40,093 nucleotides of DNA from JALZBN01 sp035525375. GTDB lineage: Bacteria > Actinomycetota > Acidimicrobiia > Acidimicrobiales > AC-14. The stretch covers positions 1 to 40,093 of the forward strand of contig DATLEI010000036.1 in NCBI GenBank assembly GCA_035525375.1, written 5' to 3'. A model generated the notes under the pieces. The model ran no database searches and was not told the DNA's origin. It saw only the letters and a list, made by a program, of their open reading frames with translations. Position numbers and translations under genes: made by a program. Below are positions 1-8,257 of this stretch, piece after piece. The first letter of the stretch is position 1. The number at the start of each line of letters is the position of its first letter.

Positions 1-375
1 CTCGAGGAACGGCGCCGCCGCCACCACGGACGCGAACGACGACGAGAACTCGCCGAACGACAGGTGCTGGCTGCGCCGCTCGATGAGCGAGAAGGCGGCC
101 ACGTCCCAGAAGTAGGCGGCGCCGCCGTTGCCGAACACCACCTCGTAGCCCTCGGGCAGCGAGAAGAGGTCGCGCATGCCGGCGCGCAGGCGGGCCACCA
201 CCGCCTTCACCCCGGCTTGGCGGTGGCTGGTGCCCAGGTAGCCCGGCGCGGCGTCGACGAGGGCCTCGAGTGCATCCTGGCGGACTTTGGAGGGTCCCGA
301 ACCGAACCGGCCGTCGGACGGCAGAAGGTCGGCCGGAAGGCGGATGTCGGGGATTTCTTGCGAAGTGGAAGTCAT
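1..375 (-). CDS. serC: Phosphoserine aminotransferase, N-terminal part (gene runs off the left edge)
   Basis: This reading frame is open from an ATG at 375 to the window edge (125 codons, no stop), so the C-terminal two thirds lie outside. The protein begins MTSTSQEIPDIRLPADLLPS and continues with DGRFGSGPSKVR, YLGTSHRQAGVKAVV, FSLPEGYEVVFGNGGAAYFWD and SFGEFSSSF. These match the N-terminus of the actinobacterial SerC subfamily, a PLP enzyme converting 3-phosphohydroxypyruvate and glutamate to phosphoserine. The PLP lysine is beyond the edge. It diverges from the aminotransferase at 396 with only 20 bp between start codons, and serA, the preceding step of serine synthesis, lies at 3260. GATAGT (389-384 on the minus strand) ends 8 nt before the ATG, which suggests a leaderless mRNA. 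Identity is recognised from conserved sequence; a database search was not possible. Confidence 0.88.
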   Translation of the reverse strand, partial: MTSTSQEIPDIRLPADLLPSDGRFGSGPSKVRQDALEALVDAAPGYLGTSHRQAGVKAVVARLRAGMRDLFSLPEGYEVVFGNGGAAYFWDVAAFSLIERRSQHLSFGEFSSSFASVVAAAPFLE

Positions 376-395
376 GACGTGTCACTATCGCACCC
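376..395. promoter_or_regulatory. 20-bp divergent promoter with overlapping -10 elements
   Basis: Between the two start codons the plus strand reads CACTAT (383-388) 7 nt before the ATG at 396. The minus strand reads GATAGT (389-384) 8 nt before the ATG at 375. The two hexamers are the two strands of almost the same bases, offset by one. No Shine-Dalgarno sequence precedes either start. The simplest reading is one symmetric -10 region firing both ways into leaderless mRNAs; this is inference. Confidence 0.45.
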
Positions 396-1598
<1,203 letters not shown>

Positions 1599-1604
1599 TA
1601 CTCC

Positions 1605-2348
1605 TCAGGCGCCGGTGGCCGAGAAATGCTGATAGTCGGGCGATGTCCATGTTCCGCCCCATGACCAGCCCACGGCGGCGAACGCTGACGTGAGCGGGCC
1701 GCCGGCAACCGCCATGCCGGGCCGACCGACTGTACGGTCGAGATAGTCGGCGCCCTCCGGCGGCAGCACCTCGCCGTCAAGAAGGTACGGGTTCTCCCGA
1801 GGGTTCACGTCGATGGCCTGGCCGGAGGCGTGGGCGGACCAGCGCGCCGGACCGGCACCAACCGCGGCGCGACAGTTGAAGCCCGAGGTGTTATCGGCCG
1901 CCATAGATGCATTGTCATCACCCTCAAAGGCACTGACGGGCTCGACGCGCCGGATCGGGAAATGGTCGGCGTAGAGGCGACTGAATACTTGGTCGACCGC
2001 CTCGGCCACCGAGGCATGAATGACTATCGAGCCCACATGGGGCTGGTCGTCGAACCCCCAGTATCGAATGGGGATGACGGCCAGGTCGTCGGGTCCGACG
2101 GGGCACCCCGGGTGCCAGCTTGACCCGAGATCGGCGGCACTGGTGGGAATGGCGGCAGGAACTGTGGCAGCAACGGTGGTCGACGGTGCTGCCGAAGTCA
2201 GGGTCGTACTCGCTGAGACTTCAAAGACGGTGGTCGTAGTGGCCGCAATCGGCGCGCCGGCGGTCGCAGCCGGTTGGGACGACGAGCACCCGCCGGCCAC
2301 GACCAAAGCCAGCGCCAAAAAAGGAGGCAAGGCCTTCGGCCAACCCAT
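1605..2348 (-). CDS. Secreted M15-family D-Ala-D-Ala carboxypeptidase-like lipoprotein
   Basis: A 247-residue exported protein. The N-terminus has a hydrophobic stretch ending in VVAGGCSSS, a lipobox (GGC), followed by an Ala/Thr/Ser-rich linker to about residue 70. The C-terminal domain carries zinc-ligand motifs of the M15 (VanY/DacY-like) peptidases: SAHASGQAIDVNP (His and Asp) and SPDYQHF (second His), with the expected fold pieces between. Such enzymes trim the terminal D-Ala of peptidoglycan stem peptides or cleave related cell-wall links. It is divergent from an L,D-transpeptidase at 2366, whose tetrapeptide donors a DD-carboxypeptidase can supply. The start is placed at 2348, where TACCCT lies exactly 6 nt upstream. 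Fold assignment is firm; exact substrate is not known. Confidence 0.82.
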   Translation of the reverse strand: MGWPKALPPFLALALVVAGGCSSSQPAATAGAPIAATTTTVFEVSASTTLTSAAPSTTVAATVPAAIPTSAADLGSSWHPGCPVGPDDLAVIPIRYWGFDDQPHVGSIVIHASVAEAVDQVFSRLYADHFPIRRVEPVSAFEGDDNASMAADNTSGFNCRAAVGAGPARWSAHASGQAIDVNPRENPYLLDGEVLPPEGADYLDRTVGRPGMAVAGGPLTSAFAAVGWSWGGTWTSPDYQHFSATGA

Positions 2349-2365
2349 GCCCGTAGGGTATTGCG
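2349..2365. promoter_or_regulatory. 17-bp bidirectional leaderless promoter
   Basis: The plus strand reads TAGGGT (2354-2359), then 6 nt, then ATG (2366). The minus strand reads TACCCT (2360-2355), then 6 nt, then ATG (2348). Both hexamers fit TANNNT and use the same bases offset by one. There is no room for a ribosome-binding site on either side. Two leaderless transcripts from one symmetric -10 region is the inferred function. Confidence 0.55.
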
Positions 2366-3217
2366 ATGGGTAGAGGTCTATCGGCAGTCGTCATGAGCTG
2401 CTTGATGGTCGTCGCGTGCGGATCGACCAAGCCCACGAATGACGTAACCGGCGGCGCGCCGACCTCAGCGCCGGCCCCGGCACCTACGGTCACAATCGAA
2501 GCCCCGATGGTCAGCCCCGCGACCGCCCCGACCACGATTGCCCCCGAGCCGGTCCCGGCTGCCACCCCGACCGGCGCGCTCGAATCGTCCGATCTCACGC
2601 CGCCCCCAAGTGACGAACCTTCTGTGGCCGGCCTTCCCGGTCAGCTCGCAGACATCAGCGGCGGACAGGCGATCATCGTCACCGCGCCCGGGTACGGCTC
2701 AAGTACGGCGACACTTACGGCCTACAGCCGCACAGCCGAAGGCTGGGAGGAGGTCTTCGGACCGTGGGCGGCCAATGTCGGAGTCAACGGCGTCGCCCGC
2801 GCCGGGGAGAAGACCGAGGGTGACGGGAAGACCCCATCGGGCACGTACGGGTTCGGCTTTGCGTTTGGGGTGAACGACGACCCGGGCACACGGCTTCCCT
2901 ATCGCCAGATCACCAGCCCTTCGATCGTCTGGGTCGAAGACCCCGCGAGTCCGCTCTACAACGAGTGGGTCGACACCGACATCCAAGACGCCCCCGGCGA
3001 CTCTGAGACCATGCTCATGACTCCGGTCTACAACTACGGAGCGGTGATCGCTTACAACGTCGAGCGCGCGCCGGGCGCCGGCAGCGGCATCTTCCTCCAT
3101 GTCTCCCACGGCGGGCCAACTGCCGGATGCGTCTCCCTGCCCGAACCGCAGCTTCTCGAGCTCTTGCGATGGATTGAGCCCAACCGGGACCCGAGCATCG
3201 CCATTGGCGTTGCCTGA
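2366..3217 (+). CDS. L,D-transpeptidase (YkuD-like) lipoprotein
   Basis: A 283-residue exported protein. The N-terminus (SCLMVVACGS) is a short lipoprotein signal with a cysteine near residue 18, followed by a Pro/Ala/Thr-rich linker to about residue 80. The C-terminal part has the YkuD catalytic pattern: HVSHGGPTAGCVSLP, with the conserved His and catalytic Cys. It resembles the COG3786-type branch in which GCVS replaces the more usual GCIR. Enzymes of this fold form 3-3 crosslinks between peptidoglycan stem peptides, or attach proteins to them, outside the membrane. The neighbour on the other strand is a probable DD-carboxypeptidase, so the pair looks like a wall-remodelling unit. The start at 2366 has TAGGGT 6 nt upstream; an internal ATG at 2393 would give a signal too short to favour. 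Confidence 0.82.
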   Translation: MGRGLSAVVMSCLMVVACGSTKPTNDVTGGAPTSAPAPAPTVTIEAPMVSPATAPTTIAPEPVPAATPTGALESSDLTPPPSDEPSVAGLPGQLADISGGQAIIVTAPGYGSSTATLTAYSRTAEGWEEVFGPWAANVGVNGVARAGEKTEGDGKTPSGTYGFGFAFGVNDDPGTRLPYRQITSPSIVWVEDPASPLYNEWVDTDIQDAPGDSETMLMTPVYNYGAVIAYNVERAPGAGSGIFLHVSHGGPTAGCVSLPEPQLLELLRWIEPNRDPSIAIGVA

Positions 3218-3241
3218 ACGCCGTTTCGACCGTCAGAAGCT

Positions 3242-3250
3242 GAGGTGGGA
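3242..3250 (+). promoter_or_regulatory. Ribosome-binding site that sets the serA start
   Basis: GAGGTGGGA sits 9 nt before the ATG at 3260. An in-frame GTG at 3245 lies inside this sequence, so the ATG that begins MARILVTES, which also matches the family N-terminus, is preferred. Confidence 0.6.
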
Positions 3251-3259
3251 CGATTGACC

Positions 3260-4831
3260 ATGGCCCGCATCCTTGTCACCGAGTCAATTGCCGACCGTGG
3301 ACTGGCGCGTCTGACCGACGCAGGCCACACGGTTGACCTCAAGCTGGGCCTCACGCCTGACGATCTGCTGCAGGAGATCACCGGTGCGCAGGCGGTGATC
3401 ATTCGCTCGGAGACCAAGATCACCGCCGCAGTGCTGGCGGCTGGCGACGACCTTGTCGTCGTCGGGCGCGCCGGCATCGGCCTCGACAACGTCGATGTCG
3501 ATATGGCCACCAACCGGGGGGTGATGGTCGTCAACGCGCCGCAGTCCAATGTGATTTCGGCGGCCGAGCACGCCATGGCCCTGCTGCTCGCCCAGGCCCG
3601 CAACGTCCCCCAAGCCGACAGCGCCCTGAAAGCAGGCGAGTGGCAACGCACGAAGTGGACCGGTGTGGAGCTCCACGGGAAGGTCCTCGGCGTCGTGGGG
3701 CTCGGGCGGGTCGGCGCGCTCGTCGCCCAACGGGCAATGGCCTTCGGCATGCGGCTCATTGCCTACGACCCGTATGTGTCAGCCGACCGGGCTCGCCAGA
3801 TGGGCGTCGAGCTGATGGACCTGCCCGACGTCGTCAAGATGGCGGACTTCCTCACCGTGCACCTCCCGAAGACGAAGGAGACGACCGGGCTCATAGGGAA
3901 GGACCTGCTCGGGCTGGCCAAGCCCAGCCTGCGCATCATCAACACCTCCCGGGGCGGCATCGTCGACGAAGACGCACTGGCGGCCGCGATTCGCGACGGG
4001 GTGGTCGCCGGCGCGGGCCTCGACGTGTTCGTGAGGGAACCGACCACTGAGTCGCCCTTGTTCGAGCTCGAGTCGGTCGTGGTCACGCCTCACCTCGGGG
4101 CCAGCACGGCCGAAGCCCAGGACAAGGCGGGCGACACGATCGCCGAGCAGGTACTCCTGGCCCTAGCCGGCGAGTTCGTGCCCTATGCCGTCAACGTGAG
4201 CGCGTCGGAGGCGTCCGAGACGGTACGGCCCTTCTTGCCTCTCGCCGAGCGCCTGGGTGCGATCTTCGCCTCGTTGAACGAGGGGGTGCCGGCGGTCCTC
4301 GACGTCGAGTACCAGGGCGAACTCGCCGACTACGACACCCGCATCCTCACCCTGGCCGTGCTGCGGGGTCTGCTGTCGGCCGGGAGCGACGAGCCCGTCA
4401 CCTACGTCAACGCACCGCAGCTGGCCAAGGCGAGAGGCGTGGAGGTGCGGGAGACGACGACCTCTGCGACCCACGATTACGTGAACCTGATCACGCTACG
4501 CGGTAACGGGCACTCCGTTGCTGGCACCCTGTTCGGACTGCGCGACGAGGCGCGGCTCGTCGTTGTCGAAGACCACGCGGTCGACATCCCGCCGGCGCGC
4601 CACATGCTCATCGTCCGAAACGAGGACCGGCCCGGGATGATCGGCCTGGTTGGCACGACTCTCGGGCAGGAAAAGGTCAACGTCTCTGACATGGACGTGG
4701 GCGTCTCGTCGTCGGGAGTCGCGGCCCTGATGGTGCTCTCCACGGCGGATGCTGTACCGGCAGCGGTGCTTGAAGAATTGCGAGAGGCGCCGGGCATCAT
4801 CGACGTGCGCGCCGTCGATCTCGAGCACTGA
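3260..4831 (+). CDS. serA: D-3-phosphoglycerate dehydrogenase
   Basis: 523 residues, the long actinobacterial form. It oxidises 3-phosphoglycerate with NAD to 3-phosphohydroxypyruvate, the first step of serine synthesis; serC at the left edge does the next. Visible parts: substrate domain with VVGRAGIGLDNVDV; NAD-binding motif VLGVVGLGRVGALVAQRA (about 145-160) and the following acid in YDPYVS; catalytic Arg in INTSRGGIVDEDAL; the Glu of REPTT; catalytic His in TPHLGASTAEAQ. After about residue 320 come the intervening domain typical of the mycobacterial-type enzyme and a C-terminal ACT domain (HMLIVRNEDRPGMIGLVG) that binds serine in relatives, so feedback inhibition by serine is likely. The phosphatase gene at 4847 starts 15 nt after the stop and may be co-transcribed. 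Confidence 0.95.
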   Translation: MARILVTESIADRGLARLTDAGHTVDLKLGLTPDDLLQEITGAQAVIIRSETKITAAVLAAGDDLVVVGRAGIGLDNVDVDMATNRGVMVVNAPQSNVISAAEHAMALLLAQARNVPQADSALKAGEWQRTKWTGVELHGKVLGVVGLGRVGALVAQRAMAFGMRLIAYDPYVSADRARQMGVELMDLPDVVKMADFLTVHLPKTKETTGLIGKDLLGLAKPSLRIINTSRGGIVDEDALAAAIRDGVVAGAGLDVFVREPTTESPLFELESVVVTPHLGASTAEAQDKAGDTIAEQVLLALAGEFVPYAVNVSASEASETVRPFLPLAERLGAIFASLNEGVPAVLDVEYQGELADYDTRILTLAVLRGLLSAGSDEPVTYVNAPQLAKARGVEVRETTTSATHDYVNLITLRGNGHSVAGTLFGLRDEARLVVVEDHAVDIPPARHMLIVRNEDRPGMIGLVGTTLGQEKVNVSDMDVGVSSSGVAALMVLSTADAVPAAVLEELREAPGIIDVRAVDLEH

Positions 4832-4846
4832 GAGCGTGGACCCGCG

Positions 4847-6010
4847 GTGAGTGACCTCTATCCCATCGGTCGATTGCTCGATGCCCTCGACAAGGCGCCG
4901 CCGTTCGCCCTCTTGCCCGTCGTCAACGCCCACCTGAAAGAGACCGTCGACGCCCAGGGTGCCACCCTGTGGTTGGCCGATTACGGCGAGCGGGTGCTGG
5001 AACGTCTCGCTGAGGGACGACCGGCCGCGTCGGGTGACTCACTTTCGGTTGACGGAAGTCCGGTTGGAAGGACCTTTCGGCGTCAGAGCGTGATGGTGTC
5101 ACCCGATGGTGACGCGCACCGGGTTTTGCTCCCGGTCACGGTTCGCGCCGACCGGTTGGGCGTGTTCGACGTCGTACTTCCGACTCCGCCCACCCCTGAC
5201 GTACTCGAACGGCTCGGGCATGTGGCGACGACGATCGCCTACGTCGTGGCCGCGTCCCGGCCCTATACCGACGTCTTCGAGCGGGTGCGTCGTTTCAAGC
5301 GGATGGAGCTCGCGGCCGAGATCCAATGGGGCCTACTTCCTGCGTTGGCGTACGAGGGCGATGAGGTCTCCCTGGCGGGGATGTTGGAGCCGGCGTATGA
5401 GTTTGGTGGCGACAACTTTGACTACGCGATAGACGACGCCACGGTATCGGTGTCGATCACCGACGCCATGGGTCACGGGCTCGGCGCAGCCATTATCGGG
5501 AACCTGGCCGTGAACGCCTTTCGCAACGTCCGTCGGGCAGGCGCCGGCCTCGTCGAGCAGGCGACGTCGGCCGCCGCGGCCCTGTCGACACAGTTCCACG
5601 GCGATCAGTTCGTCAGCGGCGTCCTCATGCGGATCAACTTGGCGAATGGTGACGTGGCCGCGGTCAATGCCGGGCATCCCACGGGCCACCGAGTGCGTGA
5701 CGGGAGGGTCGAAGAACTGGTGCTCGACCCAGACTTCCCCCTCGGGATGTTCGACGACAGCACGTATCGCCTGCAGTCGTTGACCATGCAGCCAGGCGAC
5801 CGCTTCGTGTTGATCAGCGACGGTGTGCTTGAAGCCGCCCCCGACGGAGGTCCGCAATTCGGCAACGAGCGGTGGGTCGAGTTCGTCGCCGACACCGCCA
5901 ACCTGCATCCGACTGAGGTGGTGCGACTTGCCATTGGGGCGGTAACCGGCCATCGGGGCGATGGGCTCTCCGACGACGCAACCGTTCTGGTCGTCGACCG
6001 CCGCCCGTAG
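4847..6010 (+). CDS. SpoIIE-type PP2C serine phosphatase with an N-terminal GAF-like sensor domain
   Basis: 387 residues. The first about 140 residues look like a GAF domain (ATLWLADYGERVLERLAEG and a following beta-rich stretch). A short helical linker (FKRMELAAEIQWGLLPA) precedes the phosphatase domain, a signature of RsbU/SpoIIE-like enzymes. Metal-binding and catalytic landmarks are present: FGGDNFDYAID, ITDAMGHGLGAAI, FVLISDGVLEA and GLSDDATVLVVDR. Such proteins usually dephosphorylate an anti-anti-sigma factor to release a sigma factor; no such partner gene is in the window, so the target is unknown. The GTG start at 4847 follows the serA stop by 15 nt, suggesting a transcript shared with serA, an unexpected pairing of metabolism and signalling. 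The family assignment is strong, the role is inferred. Confidence 0.85.
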   Translation: MSDLYPIGRLLDALDKAPPFALLPVVNAHLKETVDAQGATLWLADYGERVLERLAEGRPAASGDSLSVDGSPVGRTFRRQSVMVSPDGDAHRVLLPVTVRADRLGVFDVVLPTPPTPDVLERLGHVATTIAYVVAASRPYTDVFERVRRFKRMELAAEIQWGLLPALAYEGDEVSLAGMLEPAYEFGGDNFDYAIDDATVSVSITDAMGHGLGAAIIGNLAVNAFRNVRRAGAGLVEQATSAAAALSTQFHGDQFVSGVLMRINLANGDVAAVNAGHPTGHRVRDGRVEELVLDPDFPLGMFDDSTYRLQSLTMQPGDRFVLISDGVLEAAPDGGPQFGNERWVEFVADTANLHPTEVVRLAIGAVTGHRGDGLSDDATVLVVDRRP

Positions 6011-6019
6011 GCTGTCGAG

Positions 6020-6499
6020 CTAGCGCTTGGCCTTTCGCAGGCCGTCGGCCTGCGCCGCATCTTCGTCGCGATAGCAGCGATCAGGCCGGGTGCGGGCATA
6101 GGCGGTCATCCCCGGTAGGTGGTAGATGAGGCTCGTCATCTTGCCCTTCACCGGATGGGTGGCCGGGCAGTCGCCATCTACGGGCTCGACCCAGGCGGCA
6201 CTCGCTTTCGCCTTCTTGACTGGCGCCGCCTTTGGCTTGACGGGCGTGGCGTTGCCGGATGCCTCGGTAGCGGGGACGGTTGTGGGAGGTGCCTGGCGCG
6301 CGGGTGCCGGCGCGGATGACACCGGCGCGGCTTGAGCTCGCTCGGGTGGTTTCGGAGCGGCCTTCGGGGTGGGCGGCCAGCCATCACCCTCCGGGAGCGC
6401 TGGCGACGGCTTCCGGGCCTGGACCACCTTGTAAACGGCAGCTGCTGCGCCGAGTACGAGCGCCAGCCGGAACATCTTTCTGAACAGTCGGCGGATCAT
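6020..6499 (-). CDS. Single-pass membrane protein with a C-terminal 'sunset'-type domain
   Basis: 159 residues from the chosen ATG at 6499 (MIRRLFRKMFRLALVLGAAA). One membrane helix is followed by a long Pro/Ala/Lys-rich linker (about 35-110). The compact C-terminal domain reads GDCPATHPVKGKMTS, IYHLPGMTAYARTRPDRCYR and ADGLRKAKR. This Cys...Cys pattern with HPVK, YHLPG and RTRPDRC is common at the ends of actinobacterial small membrane proteins (called a sunset domain); its function is not established. An upstream in-frame ATG at 6544 would add residues that overlap the probable leuA promoter and do not look conserved, so it was not used. TATGGT lies 9 nt before the chosen start. The gene is divergent from the leuA leader. 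Confidence 0.68.
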   Translation of the reverse strand: MIRRLFRKMFRLALVLGAAAAVYKVVQARKPSPALPEGDGWPPTPKAAPKPPERAQAAPVSSAPAPARQAPPTTVPATEASGNATPVKPKAAPVKKAKASAAWVEPVDGDCPATHPVKGKMTSLIYHLPGMTAYARTRPDRCYRDEDAAQADGLRKAKR

Positions 6500-6515
6500 C
6501 AGCGCTTCACCATAC

Positions 6516-6544
6516 TTGACGACTCGGGCAGTAGCTGCGACCAT
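6516..6544 (+). promoter_or_regulatory. Probable promoter of the leuA leader transcript
   Basis: TTGACG (6516-6521) and GACCAT (6539-6544) are separated by 17 nt. The predicted start point falls around 6550-6553, so the leader-peptide ATG at 6553 would be at or very near the 5' end, in line with other leaderless starts in this window. The -35 match is good and the -10 match is weak. Confidence 0.4.
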
Positions 6545-6552
6545 GAACTCTC

Positions 6553-6594
6553 ATGTCTGAGCGAGTACTGACTTCGATTCTCCTCCTTACCTAG
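6553..6594 (+). CDS. leuL: Leucine leader peptide of the leuA attenuator
   Basis: A 13-codon frame encodes MSERVLTSILLLT and stops with TAG at 6594. Six of its residues are branched-chain (Val, Leu, Ile, Leu, Leu, Leu), with Ile-Leu-Leu-Leu in a row (ATT CTC CTC CTT) just before the stop. It sits immediately upstream of two RNA hairpins and the leuA gene. The known logic of such leaders is that ribosomes stall on the leucine codons when charged tRNA-Leu is scarce, and the RNA then folds so that transcription continues. Leu codons here are CTG, CTC and CTT, so more than one tRNA-Leu would be sensed. Another short frame starts at 6543 but has no run of regulatory codons. Seen directly: peptide, hairpins, terminator. 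Inferred: regulation. Confidence 0.8.
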   Translation: MSERVLTSILLLT

Positions 6595-6595
6595 C

Positions 6596-6617
6596 GCGAG
6601 CGCCCTTCGGTGCTCGC
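6596..6617 (+). promoter_or_regulatory. First hairpin of the leuA leader (pause or antiterminator element)
   Basis: GCGAGCGCC (6596-6604) pairs with GGTGCTCGC (6609-6617), including one G-U pair, around a CTTC loop: nine pairs starting 1 nt after the leader-peptide stop. A ribosome finishing the peptide would cover its 5' arm. It may be a pause hairpin, or the half that re-pairs when the ribosome stalls; the sequence alone does not decide. Confidence 0.65.
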
Positions 6618-6622
6618 CTTTG

Positions 6623-6653
6623 CCTCTCGTCCCGCCGGGTCGAGAGGTTTTTT
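6623..6653 (+). terminator. Intrinsic terminator of the leuA attenuator
   Basis: CCTCTCG (6623-6629) pairs perfectly with CGAGAGG (6641-6647). After a T-T mismatch, CCC pairs with GGG around a GCC loop. Six T residues follow (6648-6653), then C and three more T. It lies about 50 nt before leuA, so it can only be conditional. It is the only clear hairpin with a T-tract found in the window. Confidence 0.85.
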
Positions 6654-6703
6654 CTTTCCAGCCCCAATACCGCACAAACCGAATGCCGACAATGGAGAAA
6701 GCA

Positions 6704-8257
6704 ATGAGTGAGCGACCTGACCACCTGACGATCTTCGACACCACGCTGCGAGACGGCGAGCAGTCGCCCGGAATCTCGCTCGACGCGGCCGAGAAGCTCG
6801 AGATCGCGGAGCAGCTCGCTCGTCTTGGTGTCGACTATGTGGAAGCAGGCTTTCCGGTTGCGAGCCAGGGCGACTTCGAGGCCGTCCAGCTCATCGCCCG
6901 CACCGTCAACGGGCCCGCGATCGCGGCGCTGTCGCGCACGCAGATTGCCGACGTCGACCGATGTTGGGACGCAATTCGCGACGCCGAACGGGCGCGTATC
7001 CACGTTTTCATCTCGACGAGTCCGAGCCACATGGAGCACATGTTGCGGATGACTCCCGCCCAAGTGGTGGAGGCGACTCGTTCCGGTGTATTCCGCGCCC
7101 GGGAGCACACCGACGACGTGGAGTTCAGCCCGCAAGACGCGACCCGAACGCCGCTCGAGTTCATGATCGAGGTCCTACAGGCTGCCGTCGACGCGGGCGC
7201 GACCACGCTGAACATCCCCGACACGGTCGGCTACGGCATCCCGTGGGACTTCGGCGCACTGATTCAGTACGTGCGGCGCGAGGTCAAGGGCAACTACATC
7301 ACGTCGACCCACTGTCACAACGACTTGGGCCTGGCCACGGCCAACTCGCTGGCGGGCGTGCAGGCGGGCGCCCGCCAGGTGGAGGTCTGCGTAAACGGAA
7401 TCGGAGAGCGCGCCGGCAACGCCGCCCTCGAAGAGATCGTCATGGCGATCAAAATCCGCGGCGATCAGTTCCCTGGTATCGACACCGGCGTGCAGACCGA
7501 GGAGCTGGCGCGCACCAGCCGGCTGGTGAGCCGCCTGACCGGTTACCCCATCCAGTACAACAAGGCCGTCGTCGGGCGGAACGCGTTCGCCCACGAGTCG
7601 GGCATCCACCAGCACGGCGTGCTCGCCGAACGCACGACCTACGAGATCATCGACGCCAACAGCGTCGGGCAGGTCGGCAGTCAGATCGTGCTCGGCAAGC
7701 ATTCCGGCCGCCACGCCTTCAGCGACACGCTGGCCAAGATGGGAATCACTATTTCTGGCGATGCCCTGAATGCAGCGTTCACCCGGTTCAAGGAACTGGC
7801 TGACCGCAAGGTGCAGATCACCGATGCCGACCTCGAGGCCATCGTGGCCGAGGAGCTGGGAGCGAGTATTGAGCACGAGTTCGGTCTCGAGGCGCTCGAG
7901 GTGGCCGGCGGCACTGTGGGCATCCCTCGGGCTCGCGTCGTGCTGAGCCGCCAGGGCGAGAAACTGGAGGCGACGAGCGAGGGCGACGGGATGATCGACG
8001 CCGCGTGCAAGGCCATAAAGGCCGCCACAGGCGTTGACGGCACGCTCACCGATTTCAACGTGTCGTCGGTCACCGGCGGTGTCGATGCCCTCGGAGACGT
8101 CATCATCCAGCTCGAAGCCGACGGCGTGAAGGTGTCCGGGCGGGGTGTGTCGACCGACGTCGTCGAGGCCTCTGCCCGCGCCTATCTGAGCGCGGTCAAC
8201 AAAGTGCAGCGGGTGAAGGCACGCGCCGAAGTGCGCGAAGCGGAAGTCGGCCCCTAA
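6704..8257 (+). CDS. leuA: 2-isopropylmalate synthase
   Basis: 517 residues, the usual length of the type I bacterial enzyme. It condenses acetyl-CoA with 2-oxoisovalerate, the first committed step of leucine synthesis. Seen in order: the metal-binding motif IFDTTLRDGEQSPGISL, DTVGYGIPWDFGAL, THCHNDLGLATANSL with the HxH-type zinc ligands, GERAGNAALEEIVMAI, FAHESGIHQHGVL, then a linker and the C-terminal LeuA allosteric domain (from about 380) that binds leucine in relatives. The ATG at 6704 is chosen because GGAG at 6694-6697 lies 6 nt upstream and the family start aligns there; ATGs at 6683 and 6692 would overlap that site. Control is probably double: attenuation by the leader and feedback inhibition by leucine. 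The gene's stop overlaps a convergent gene by 4 bp. Confidence 0.95.
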   Translation: MSERPDHLTIFDTTLRDGEQSPGISLDAAEKLEIAEQLARLGVDYVEAGFPVASQGDFEAVQLIARTVNGPAIAALSRTQIADVDRCWDAIRDAERARIHVFISTSPSHMEHMLRMTPAQVVEATRSGVFRAREHTDDVEFSPQDATRTPLEFMIEVLQAAVDAGATTLNIPDTVGYGIPWDFGALIQYVRREVKGNYITSTHCHNDLGLATANSLAGVQAGARQVEVCVNGIGERAGNAALEEIVMAIKIRGDQFPGIDTGVQTEELARTSRLVSRLTGYPIQYNKAVVGRNAFAHESGIHQHGVLAERTTYEIIDANSVGQVGSQIVLGKHSGRHAFSDTLAKMGITISGDALNAAFTRFKELADRKVQITDADLEAIVAEELGASIEHEFGLEALEVAGGTVGIPRARVVLSRQGEKLEATSEGDGMIDAACKAIKAATGVDGTLTDFNVSSVTGGVDALGDVIIQLEADGVKVSGRGVSTDVVEASARAYLSAVNKVQRVKARAEVREAEVGP

